64,000 bases of DNA, taken from Flavobacterium hydrophilum (lineage in GTDB: Bacteria; Bacteroidota; Bacteroidia; Flavobacteriales; Flavobacteriaceae). Made by a program: the position numbers and the translations under genes. Position 1 is the first letter of the stretch; the number at the start of each line of letters is the position of its first letter. Below the pieces are notes generated by a model. The model searched no databases. It was not told where the DNA came from and saw only the letters and a list, made by a program, of their open reading frames with translations. Below, in pieces: positions 24,928 to 32,556 of the stretch. The DNA lies in assembly GCF_003202405.1 (NCBI RefSeq), contig NZ_QJHL01000005.1:1-64000 (forward strand). The letters run 5' to 3'.

Positions 24928-26988
24928 TTACTCTTTCAACAAACGATTCAATTGAAATTGTTCATCGGGGGTCAAATTAGTCAAAATTCTTTCAAACGAA
25001 GCACGCATTTCAGAATTTTTTAATAACAATCTAATAGTTTCTCTTCCAAATTTTGAAAATTGCCACATATGATGGGTTGTAGAATTAACTAAATTACTCA
25101 AAACCTGATCGTTAATAATTTTAAACGCAATTAGTTTTTCTAAAGCATTTTGTCTGGTAGTAGCTTCGTATTTTGTAGAAGAAAAAGCTATTAATTCTGA
25201 AATTAAAGCTTCTGGATCATTACTGTAATTTGTAGTAGACAATGCTAATGAAAGCCATAGAGTACGAAGATTGTAATCATTGAACCCAATCCAGGTTTTA
25301 GTTTTATCAAGATATTCTGTTCTGCGTTCAGTGAAATTCTTCCATAAAAAATAAAGGGCAATTTCCTGTGTCTGATACGATTTGTCTTCTAATAAAGTTT
25401 CATATTCAGTTCTGAAATCTTCCGGGATTTTCGATAACTTTTCGGCAACAGCCTGACGGATTTTAATATTGTTTGTTTGCAAAGCAGCTATTAAAAGCCC
25501 TTTTTTACCTTCATATTTTTCAGATTCAATTTGCTCAATTACGGATATTTTTACAGCCTGATACGTATCTGAATTTAAAATTTTCAAAAAGTAATCCTGT
25601 TTATCAGCCAAAGATGTTTTTTTTAGTTTATCCACTTCGAGACGCTCTTGAATCGGCTTGTTTTTACTCAATAAAGCATTCGCAGTTGGTGTGTCAAAAG
25701 CAGTAGTTTCCAACCATGTTTTCTGAAATTTATCCAAATCAAAATCCGATACTTTTTTAATTTCATCAAAGAAATTCTGAGTATTTACGGTTTGATACGC
25801 ATATTTTTTCAAATAACTTTTTATGGCTTTTTTAAACGCTTTGTCTCCAATTGATTCATGCAAAACAAATAATGCCCAGGCTCCTTTTTCGTAAAAAGTC
25901 AACGAACTGGCTTTGGCATTTAAAACCGGAATTGAATCAGTTCTGGAAGCAAACTTGAGCTGTTGAGCCGTATCGTATAATTTTGAATAAAAATAGTCCT
26001 CGCCATAAATTTCTCTTTCGGTCAATAAAGCATAATACGTTGCAAAACCTTCCTGAAGCCAGTGATGGGTACTGCTCTCGGCGGTAATTAAATCTCCAAA
26101 CCAATGATGTGCCAGTTCGTGTGCATCAACATTTGTATAATTTCGATCTTCAAAACCAATCGAATCTACGACATACCGTGTAGCAAAAAGCGTCGTGGTC
26201 GTATTTTCCATTCCGGCATACAAAAAATCACGTACGGGAATTTGCCTGTTGATTTTCCAAGGATATTTCACTCCTATTTCTTTCTCTAAAAAGTCAAAAA
26301 TACGTTTGGAATACCGATAAGTCGGTTCAAAATGATCTGTATCTTTAGGTTCTAAATAATATTCTAACGGAATTTTAGATTTTGATTTGAATTCTTTTTT
26401 ATTAAATTTTCCAATGGCGAGCATCAATAAATAAGAACTCATCGGTTTTTCCATTTCATATTGCCAATGAAACTGGTTGTTGTTCTGCGTTTTATCTTTT
26501 AAAATCCCGTTCGAAACAACCTGATAGTCTTTATTATAAGTAATTCCAAGGTTAAAAATCAGTTTTTCGTTTACATCATCAAAACTCGGAAACCAATTAC
26601 TTGTGTATCTTCCCTGCCCCTGTGTCCAGATTTGTACGTCAGCGTTTTCAATAGTAACAAAATACAAAGCTTGTTTTGGTTTTACCGAATATTCAAAAGT
26701 CAACTGATTTTCGCCTTTCTGAAAATGATCAACGATTTGCAATTGCTTGCCTGTATTAACAAAAACTACCTCTTTTTGATTGATTTCAACTTTAGAAAAT
26801 TCCATGTTTTTGGCATCAATCTTAATGGTATCGACAGGTTTTACTATTTCGAATTGGAAATTAACCGAACCTGAAACCAATTTTTCAACAGGATTTAATT
26901 TCAATTGCCCTGAAACCGATTTAAAATCGACAAATTGTGTTTGTTGGGCAAAAATGAAGGTGGTAAAAAATAATAAGATGTATTTCAT
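24928..26988 (-). CDS. M1 family metallo-aminopeptidase
   Basis: A 686-residue zinc aminopeptidase with a signal peptide (MKYILLFFTTFIFAQQ), so periplasmic or secreted. The N-terminal beta domain is followed by the substrate-binding GMENTTTTLF (GxMEN type) and the zinc site HELAHHWFGD with the third ligand E in WLQEGFATYY. A helical HEAT-like C-terminal part follows. Family members trim N-terminal residues from peptides. I chose the ATG at 26988. An earlier ATG at 27015 overlaps a -7 box and lacks a good signal start. Confidence 0.93.
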   Translation of the reverse strand: MKYILLFFTTFIFAQQTQFVDFKSVSGQLKLNPVEKLVSGSVNFQFEIVKPVDTIKIDAKNMEFSKVEINQKEVVFVNTGKQLQIVDHFQKGENQLTFEYSVKPKQALYFVTIENADVQIWTQGQGRYTSNWFPSFDDVNEKLIFNLGITYNKDYQVVSNGILKDKTQNNNQFHWQYEMEKPMSSYLLMLAIGKFNKKEFKSKSKIPLEYYLEPKDTDHFEPTYRYSKRIFDFLEKEIGVKYPWKINRQIPVRDFLYAGMENTTTTLFATRYVVDSIGFEDRNYTNVDAHELAHHWFGDLITAESSTHHWLQEGFATYYALLTEREIYGEDYFYSKLYDTAQQLKFASRTDSIPVLNAKASSLTFYEKGAWALFVLHESIGDKAFKKAIKSYLKKYAYQTVNTQNFFDEIKKVSDFDLDKFQKTWLETTAFDTPTANALLSKNKPIQERLEVDKLKKTSLADKQDYFLKILNSDTYQAVKISVIEQIESEKYEGKKGLLIAALQTNNIKIRQAVAEKLSKIPEDFRTEYETLLEDKSYQTQEIALYFLWKNFTERRTEYLDKTKTWIGFNDYNLRTLWLSLALSTTNYSNDPEALISELIAFSSTKYEATTRQNALEKLIAFKIINDQVLSNLVNSTTHHMWQFSKFGRETIRLLLKNSEMRASFERILTNLTPDEQFQLNRLLKE

Positions 26989-27012
26989 TGAAATAAATTT
27001 GAAGGCGAAATC

Positions 27013-27020
27013 CAAAGTTA
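27013..27020 (-). promoter_or_regulatory. -7 box for M1 peptidase (TAACTTTG)
   Basis: The minus strand reads TAACTTTG, fitting TAnnTTTG, 24 bases before the ATG at 26988. It supports that start. Confidence 0.45.
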
Positions 27021-27054
27021 CAAAGGTTTCATCAACAAATCGAATGAAATTTGT

Positions 27055-27825
27055 ATGTTTACATTAGAAAATTATAAACACGTGCTGATACCTAAAAAAG
27101 CCATATTCAACTGGAGCAGCGGAAAAGATTCTGCTCTGGCTTTATATAAAATTCTTCGGAATCCTGATTATAAAATAGAATGTTTACTGACTAGCGTCAA
27201 CCAGCAATATCAAAGAATTTCAATGCATGGTGTACGTGTAGAATTACTCGAAACTCAGGCAAAAAGTCTTGATTTGCCTTTAAAAATAATGCAGATTCCT
27301 GAAATGCCAACTATGGAAGTTTATGAAAATGTCATGACTGAAACCTTATCTGAATTAAAAAAACAAGACATTACACATTCAGTTTTCGGGGATATTTTTT
27401 TGGAAGATCTACGTAAATACCGTGAAGATCAATTAACAAAAATTGGTTTTCAAGGCGTTTTCCCAATCTGGAAAATCCCTACTCATGATTTAATTCAGGA
27501 GTTTATCAGTTTAGGATTTAAAACGATTGTAGTTTGTGTAAACGAACGCTACCTCGATAAAAGTTTTGTTGGCCGGATTATCGATCAGGATTTTATAAAA
27601 GATCTGCCTGAAAATGTAGATGTTTGTGGTGAAAACGGAGAATTTCATACTTTTACCTTTGATGGACCTATTTTTTCAGAACCCATTAATTTTGAGATTG
27701 GAGAAACGATTTACCGTAAATATGAAAAACCTAAAAATCAGGACTCTTCAAATACGGCCTGCGACACAAACGCAACTGATGCATTTGATTATGGCTTTTG
27801 GTATACTGATTTAATTCCGAAATAA
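27055..27825 (+). CDS. Dph6-like ATP pyrophosphatase (diphthine-ammonia ligase family)
   Basis: A 256-residue N-type ATP-pyrophosphatase of the MJ0570/Dph6 family. The PP-loop is FNWSSGKDSALALY (residues 18-31). VFGDIFLEDLRKYREDQL and CGENGEFHTFTFDGPIF are family hallmarks. In eukaryotes Dph6 amidates diphthine on EF-2. Bacteria lack diphthamide, so the bacterial substrate is unknown; related enzymes act in B12 or amide formation. It is the first of three same-strand genes with gaps of 11 and 3 bases, so it may work with the HEAGH protein and the hydroxylase. Confidence 0.88.
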   Translation: MFTLENYKHVLIPKKAIFNWSSGKDSALALYKILRNPDYKIECLLTSVNQQYQRISMHGVRVELLETQAKSLDLPLKIMQIPEMPTMEVYENVMTETLSELKKQDITHSVFGDIFLEDLRKYREDQLTKIGFQGVFPIWKIPTHDLIQEFISLGFKTIVVCVNERYLDKSFVGRIIDQDFIKDLPENVDVCGENGEFHTFTFDGPIFSEPINFEIGETIYRKYEKPKNQDSSNTACDTNATDAFDYGFWYTDLIPK

Positions 27826-27836
27826 TTTTATTTGAA

Positions 27837-28343
27837 ATGACGATACAAAATCAATCATCTGAATTAGAGAAAGTCCTGACGTTCTTAAACGAAATTGGGA
27901 TTGACGTGGTTGAAAAAGAACTTGAAACTTCTTTTTTACCGGGACTGGATTTAGGTCCAAACTGCCTTTATATTGATTTTGAAAAATTACTATATCCGGG
28001 TGATATTCTGCATGAAGCGGGTCATCTTGCTGTTACAACTTCTGTCGAAAGGAAAATTGCCGGTACTGATAAAATGGCTGCCGACTGGCCATCTCAGGGT
28101 GAAGAAATGGGCGCCATCTTATGGTCTTTTGCTGCAGCAAAATATTTGGAATTACCTATTGAATTTGTATTTCACCCGAACGGATATAAAAATGAATCCG
28201 AATGGCTTATTTCAAATTTTACAAATGAAAATTATATTGGGTTGCCTTTTCTGGAATGGACAGGGCTTGCTTTGGGAAAAGTTAATGCAGAAAAAGAAAG
28301 CAAAGAAGCCTTTCCAAAAATGCTAAAATGGCTAAGAGATTAA
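27837..28343 (+). CDS. HEAGH-motif putative metalloprotein, 168 aa
   Basis: A soluble 168-residue protein with no signal peptide. It carries HEAGHLA (about residues 60-66), an H-E-x-x-H zinc-binding motif set in GDILHEAGHLAVTT. A later EEMGAILWSFAAAKYLEL helix could give a third ligand (E). The family is a conserved hypothetical that I do not know by name. It may be a small zinc protease or a non-proteolytic metal protein. It is tightly spaced with the Dph6-like gene (11 bases) and the hydroxylase gene (3 bases). Confidence 0.75.
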   Translation: MTIQNQSSELEKVLTFLNEIGIDVVEKELETSFLPGLDLGPNCLYIDFEKLLYPGDILHEAGHLAVTTSVERKIAGTDKMAADWPSQGEEMGAILWSFAAAKYLELPIEFVFHPNGYKNESEWLISNFTNENYIGLPFLEWTGLALGKVNAEKESKEAFPKMLKWLRD

Positions 28344-28346
28344 ATT

Positions 28347-29036
28347 ATGGATAAATTAGTTCGCTCAATAAAGTTTCCGATGTTTTTTGACCCAGAGAGA
28401 CTTAAAAAAGATGTTTATAAAATCATCGATAAAAACTGGACGAATCATTATAATACAAATGATTATTCGGGAAAATGGACTTCGATTGCCTTAATGTCAC
28501 AAAACGGAAAATCGGATTCTATTTTTGCATTACCCAGCGGTGATGAAAAACTAGTTCCTACCGAAATTCTGGAATCCTGTACTTATTTTCAGGAAATTCT
28601 GGATAGCTTTCTGTTCGAAAAAACTGCTGTTCGATTGTTGAAACTGGATGTTGGTGCCGAGATAAAACCACATACTGACAATTGCCTTGGATACGAAGAC
28701 GGCTGTTTCAGATTGCATATTCCAATCATTACAAATAGCAAAGTTGAATTTATTTTAGACGGAAATCGTTTGATTATGAATGAAGGGGAATGCTGGTATA
28801 TTGATGCTAATTTTATCCATTCGGTAGCAAATCGCGGGGCACAAGACCGAATTCATCTGGTTTTGGACGGGATTCGAAATGAATGGACAGATCATCTATT
28901 TTTTAAGGAAGCCGATCAAAATGATTTTGTACGACCTGCTACAGAAGTTTCCGAAAATGAAAAACAACTTATGATTGCAGAATTAAAACGCATGAATCCG
29001 CCAAATTTGGATGCCATTTTGAAAGATTTGGAATAA
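28347..29036 (+). CDS. Aspartyl/asparaginyl beta-hydroxylase-domain protein
   Basis: A 229-residue Fe(II)/2-oxoglutarate-type oxygenase of the Asp_Arg_Hydrox cupin family. The metal site is suggested by IKPHTDNCLG (H-x-D) and the distal H in WYIDANFIHSVANRG, with RLHIPIITN between them and RIHLVLDGIRNEW giving the 2-oxoglutarate-binding Arg. Members hydroxylate Asp/Asn side chains in proteins or peptides. It is the last gene of a three-gene operon and converges on the carbamoyltransferase gene with 7 bases between stops. Confidence 0.85.
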   Translation: MDKLVRSIKFPMFFDPERLKKDVYKIIDKNWTNHYNTNDYSGKWTSIALMSQNGKSDSIFALPSGDEKLVPTEILESCTYFQEILDSFLFEKTAVRLLKLDVGAEIKPHTDNCLGYEDGCFRLHIPIITNSKVEFILDGNRLIMNEGECWYIDANFIHSVANRGAQDRIHLVLDGIRNEWTDHLFFKEADQNDFVRPATEVSENEKQLMIAELKRMNPPNLDAILKDLE

Positions 29037-29043
29037 ATTGAAT

Positions 29044-30741
29044 TTATTTTTCGATCACATAATTTTCTAGAACCAAAATATCCAAAGCTGTCATTTCGAA
29101 TAAATCAAGTGCTTCTTGTGGAGTTTCAACAATAGGCATTCCTTTTTTGTTCAGACTTGTATTGAGTAAAACTGCTATTCCGCTTTGTTTATAAAATGCC
29201 GTAAGCAATTTTACAAACTTTGGGTTCCAGCTTTCTTCTACAGTCTGAACCCGTGCTGAGCCATCCCAATGTGTTACGTTTTTAAGTTTTTCTAAATATT
29301 CAGGTTTTGTTTTGTCTACTAAAATCATGTAAGGGCTATTTCTTCCTTTTACAAAATATTCTCCAACCTTTTCTTTTAATACTGCCGGGGCAAAAGGACG
29401 AAAATCTTCCCTGAATTTAATATCCAGATTGATATGATCTTTCATAGCTTCAATTCCGGGATGTGCCAAAATACTTCTTCGACCCAATGAACGCGGACCA
29501 AATTCTGCTCCTGACTGAAACCATGCAATTGTTTTCCCCTGATTCAACTTTTCTGCACAATAATTTACCAGCTCATTTTCCTCAAAAAACTTTTTATACT
29601 TATATTTTTTGTTTTCATTTTTATCGAACACAATTTCAATTTCATCATCTGAATATGTTTTTCCGAAACAAGTGTTGCCATCATGAGGCACTTTTGGCAT
29701 ATTTAAACATTCCAGCCAGCCATAAAATGCACAACCTAAAGCGAGCCCATTATCTGCTGCTGCGGGTTCAAAATAAATATTTTCAGCTATTTTACTGTCC
29801 TGCAATTTTGCATTGGCTACCGCATTTAAGGCAACACCTCCAGAGTAACATAAATTTTTATGAGGAAATTGTTTTAATCGATTTTGAATGCATTTTAAAA
29901 CTGCTTTTTCCACCTGTTCCTGAGCCCATTTTGCTACATTAGCATAATAATCAAAATTGATTTTGAAATACTCATAGCCTTTTGACGGATTGGTAAATTG
30001 ATTTTTCCAGTCTTCGTTTACGAACAAATTTCCCGATTTAAATTCAAAAGCTTCAAAATCATAAATTCCTGATTTTCCAAATGGTGCAAGTCCCATTAAT
30101 TTTCCTACATCATCCATATCTCCAAAAACATAATGACTTACCGTTGCATAAAAGCCTCCTATAGAATGTTGTGTTGTAGGAAGTGAAAACAAACTATCTG
30201 ACTTTTCAGCCATTTTACTAAAATCCTTCATTAACGAAATAAGTTTTTGTCCGTCAAAATGATAAAAGCTGTCTTTTTCGCATACCATCTGAGTTTCATT
30301 CAGGATTTCAGGACTCACATATTGTTTTTGTTCTGGATGTAATTTAATAAACTGGTCAAGCGGGCTGCCACAGCCATCTATAACCATTACTGCACATTCT
30401 GAAAATGGAGAAGTTCCAACAGCACTGTATGCATGTGACAAATGATGGGAAATATCAATAATTTTTAAATCCTTTACTTCTGCAAAAAGTCTTTTCCCTT
30501 TATATTGATTACGATCCGGGATTTCAAAATTCGCACACTGTACGACAAGAGAAATATCTTTCAATTGAATTCCTTCCGCATCCAGACAATATTGAACGGC
30601 CAGATTATCATTCCCCCCATCATGTTTTATCCGGCTTAATCGTTCTTTTTCAATTCCCACACAAATACGTCCGTCTTTTAATAAAACTGCCGATCCGTTG
30701 TGTGAAAGTCCGGTACCGAGAACATAAACAGGTGCATTCAT
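29044..30741 (-). CDS. NodU/TobZ-family carbamoyltransferase
   Basis: A 565-residue carbamoyltransferase. Family members make carbamoyl-AMP from carbamoyl phosphate and ATP and pass the carbamoyl group to a hydroxyl on a sugar, Nod factor or antibiotic. The N-terminal Kae1-like domain has GLSHNGSAVLLKDG, SHHLSHAYSAVGTSPF (metal-binding histidines), VIDGCGSP and CYSGGVALNAVANAKL. The C-terminal domain has FGPRSLGRRSILAHP, FREDFRPFAPAVL and LLNTSLNKKGMPIVETPQEAL. No antibiotic or glycan cluster surrounds it. Its close convergence with the hydroxylase gene suggests, but does not prove, a common pathway. Confidence 0.92.
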   Translation of the reverse strand: MNAPVYVLGTGLSHNGSAVLLKDGRICVGIEKERLSRIKHDGGNDNLAVQYCLDAEGIQLKDISLVVQCANFEIPDRNQYKGKRLFAEVKDLKIIDISHHLSHAYSAVGTSPFSECAVMVIDGCGSPLDQFIKLHPEQKQYVSPEILNETQMVCEKDSFYHFDGQKLISLMKDFSKMAEKSDSLFSLPTTQHSIGGFYATVSHYVFGDMDDVGKLMGLAPFGKSGIYDFEAFEFKSGNLFVNEDWKNQFTNPSKGYEYFKINFDYYANVAKWAQEQVEKAVLKCIQNRLKQFPHKNLCYSGGVALNAVANAKLQDSKIAENIYFEPAAADNGLALGCAFYGWLECLNMPKVPHDGNTCFGKTYSDDEIEIVFDKNENKKYKYKKFFEENELVNYCAEKLNQGKTIAWFQSGAEFGPRSLGRRSILAHPGIEAMKDHINLDIKFREDFRPFAPAVLKEKVGEYFVKGRNSPYMILVDKTKPEYLEKLKNVTHWDGSARVQTVEESWNPKFVKLLTAFYKQSGIAVLLNTSLNKKGMPIVETPQEALDLFEMTALDILVLENYVIEK

Positions 30742-30789
30742 TAAGGCATTATTTTAATAGTTATTTTTAAACTACTAAAATAAATAAAC

Positions 30790-31374
30790 TTAGTTATCCA
30801 TTGAAAGAATAAACTGAAGAATTTCCTGAATATTTAAAATATAATCAGGTATCATATTTTGTATAGCGTTGTTGGGCATAAAAGGCATATCGGCTGATTC
30901 AGGATTTTGAACAATGACAGTTCCTCCTTCATTTTGAATTACTTTTAAACCATTCGTACCATCAGCATTTGATCCAGACAATAAGATTCCTACTAATTGA
31001 TTTTTGTATACTTCAGCAGCCGACTCGAAAGACACATCAATACTTGGTCTGCTGTAGTTTACCTTTTCGGAAGTATCAAGTGACAGCGTATTATTTTTTT
31101 CAAAGAGTAAATGATAATTAGAAGGCGCAACATAAATAAATCCCGGTAACAATGGCACTTTGTCCTCAACCTGTTTTACTTTAACAGCTGATTTTAATTC
31201 GATTAATTCTTCAAAAGTTTGTTCGTCTGTACTTTTTCGATGTACAACAATTACTATTGCAAAAGATTTTATTGCGGGCAATTGCGGTAAAATTTGCATA
31301 AGTACATTTAAACTTCCGGCAGAACCGCCTATAATTACTACCTTAAAATCTGGATTTACTTGATCTTTCTCCAT
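30790..31374 (-). CDS. CheB-type methylesterase, no receiver
   Basis: A 194-residue stand-alone CheB catalytic domain. The Ser-His-Asp triad is visible in GGSAGSLNV, VVHRKS and LLSGSNADGTNGL. CheB removes methyl groups, or deamidates, on chemoreceptor glutamates. The usual N-terminal receiver is missing and no chemoreceptor, CheA or CheW is near. Its start overlaps the end of the CheR gene by 19 bases, so the two are translated together. Such CheB/CheR pairs in Bacteroidota usually sit with hybrid kinases, as here; the methylated target is probably a kinase coiled coil or is unknown. Confidence 0.88.
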   Translation of the reverse strand: MEKDQVNPDFKVVIIGGSAGSLNVLMQILPQLPAIKSFAIVIVVHRKSTDEQTFEELIELKSAVKVKQVEDKVPLLPGFIYVAPSNYHLLFEKNNTLSLDTSEKVNYSRPSIDVSFESAAEVYKNQLVGILLSGSNADGTNGLKVIQNEGGTVIVQNPESADMPFMPNNAIQNMIPDYILNIQEILQFILSMDN

Positions 31375-32165
31375 ATTTTTTCCCTATCTAATTGTTTGTA
31401 TTTGCCTGGGGATATTGAATACTTTATGGTTTCTTTTGTTCCTAAAGCCAGAAAACCCAAAACAGCAAGACTATCATCAAATAAATTTATTGCTCTTTTT
31501 TGTAAATCGTTATCAAAATAGATTAAAACATTACGGCAAAAAATGATATCAAATTCATTAAACGAGGTGTCTGAAACTAAATTATGCTGGGAAAAAACCA
31601 TTTTTTGAGCTAATTCTTCATTAAATTTTGCAATACCATAATTTGCTGTATAATAATTCGAAAAATCTTCTTTTCCGCCTGAATCCCGGTAATTTTCAGA
31701 ATATTCTTTCATCATTCTTAATGGAAAAATTCCTTTTTTTGCTGTTTCCAGTACCTTTGCGTTAATGTCTGTGGCATAAATTAAAGATTTTTGCAGTAAT
31801 CCTGCTTCCTTTAATAAAATGGCCATTGAATATACTTCTTCACCTGTTGAGCACCCTGCATGCCATAAACGAATAAAAGGTTTTGTCCCCAATAATGGGA
31901 GAATTTGATTTCGAATTACAGTATAAAAGGATGGATCGCGAAACATTTCGGTAACATTTACCGTAATTTCATCAACCATATGTCTGTAATATTCAGGATC
32001 GGATCTCACTTTGGACAAAAATTGTTCGAAATGAGTGAATCCGTCCAAGTGATATATTCTGTTTACACGTCTTTTTAAAGAGGCTCTCGAGTAACTACCA
32101 AAATCAAAACCATAATATTCATATACTTCATTAATAAGGGTTTCCAGTTCGATGTCTTCTATCAT
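31356..32165 (-). CDS. CheR-type protein-glutamate methyltransferase
   Basis: A 269-residue CheR. The N-terminal helical domain contains YEYYGFDFGSYSRASLKRRV. The SAM-binding domain starts at HAGCSTGEEVYSMAILL (about residue 100) and continues with YATDINAKVLETAKKGIF and IIFCRNVLIYFD. The fold is complete. It lies 7 bases after the lone receiver gene and overlaps CheB. With no chemoreceptor in sight, the substrate may be the 1191-residue kinase in the same operon; this is inference. Confidence 0.92.
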   Translation of the reverse strand: MIEDIELETLINEVYEYYGFDFGSYSRASLKRRVNRIYHLDGFTHFEQFLSKVRSDPEYYRHMVDEITVNVTEMFRDPSFYTVIRNQILPLLGTKPFIRLWHAGCSTGEEVYSMAILLKEAGLLQKSLIYATDINAKVLETAKKGIFPLRMMKEYSENYRDSGGKEDFSNYYTANYGIAKFNEELAQKMVFSQHNLVSDTSFNEFDIIFCRNVLIYFDNDLQKRAINLFDDSLAVLGFLALGTKETIKYSISPGKYKQLDREKIWRKIK

Positions 32166-32172
32166 AAAAACT

Positions 32173-32538
32173 TTAAATTTTGCTTAATATCAAAAGCAAT
32201 TTATCTACATCAACCGGTTTAGAGATATAATCATCTGCACCAGCCTCCAAACATTTTTCTTTATCTCCTGTCATTGCCTGAGCTGTTACTGCTATAATAA
32301 AAGTTGATTCATGCGAAGCGATTTTTTTTATTAAAGGAATTGCATCATAACCATCCATTTCAGGCATCATCATATCAATCAAAACTGCATCTATATTTTC
32401 GTCAGCATTTAATATTTTTAGAGCCTCTTCAGCGCTCAGACATGATAAACAATCAAATGATTTAGCACGCAGCGTATTTTCCAAAGCAAAAATGTTTCTG
32501 GAATCATCATCGATAATTAAAAGTCGTTTTTTATTCAT
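32173..32538 (-). CDS. Single-domain response regulator
   Basis: A 121-residue CheY-like receiver. The acidic pocket is LLIIDDDSRN, the phospho-acceptor Asp lies in AVLIDMMMPEMDGYD, the Thr/Ala switch in AVTAQAMTGD, and the Lys in YISKPVDVDKL. It closely resembles the third receiver of the upstream kinase (same MTGD-x-E-K-C and KPVD-x-D phrases), so it probably arose by copying that domain. No output domain is present; it may shuttle phosphate. Gap to the kinase gene: 18 bases. Confidence 0.92.
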   Translation of the reverse strand: MNKKRLLIIDDDSRNIFALENTLRAKSFDCLSCLSAEEALKILNADENIDAVLIDMMMPEMDGYDAIPLIKKIASHESTFIIAVTAQAMTGDKEKCLEAGADDYISKPVDVDKLLLILSKI

Positions 32539-32556
32539 TTTTTTACTACTCTATAA

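Noticed and set aside
30790-32165. Classical chemotaxis operon
   Set aside because: CheB lacks a receiver and no CheA, CheW or chemoreceptor is present; flavobacteria usually glide and lack flagella.
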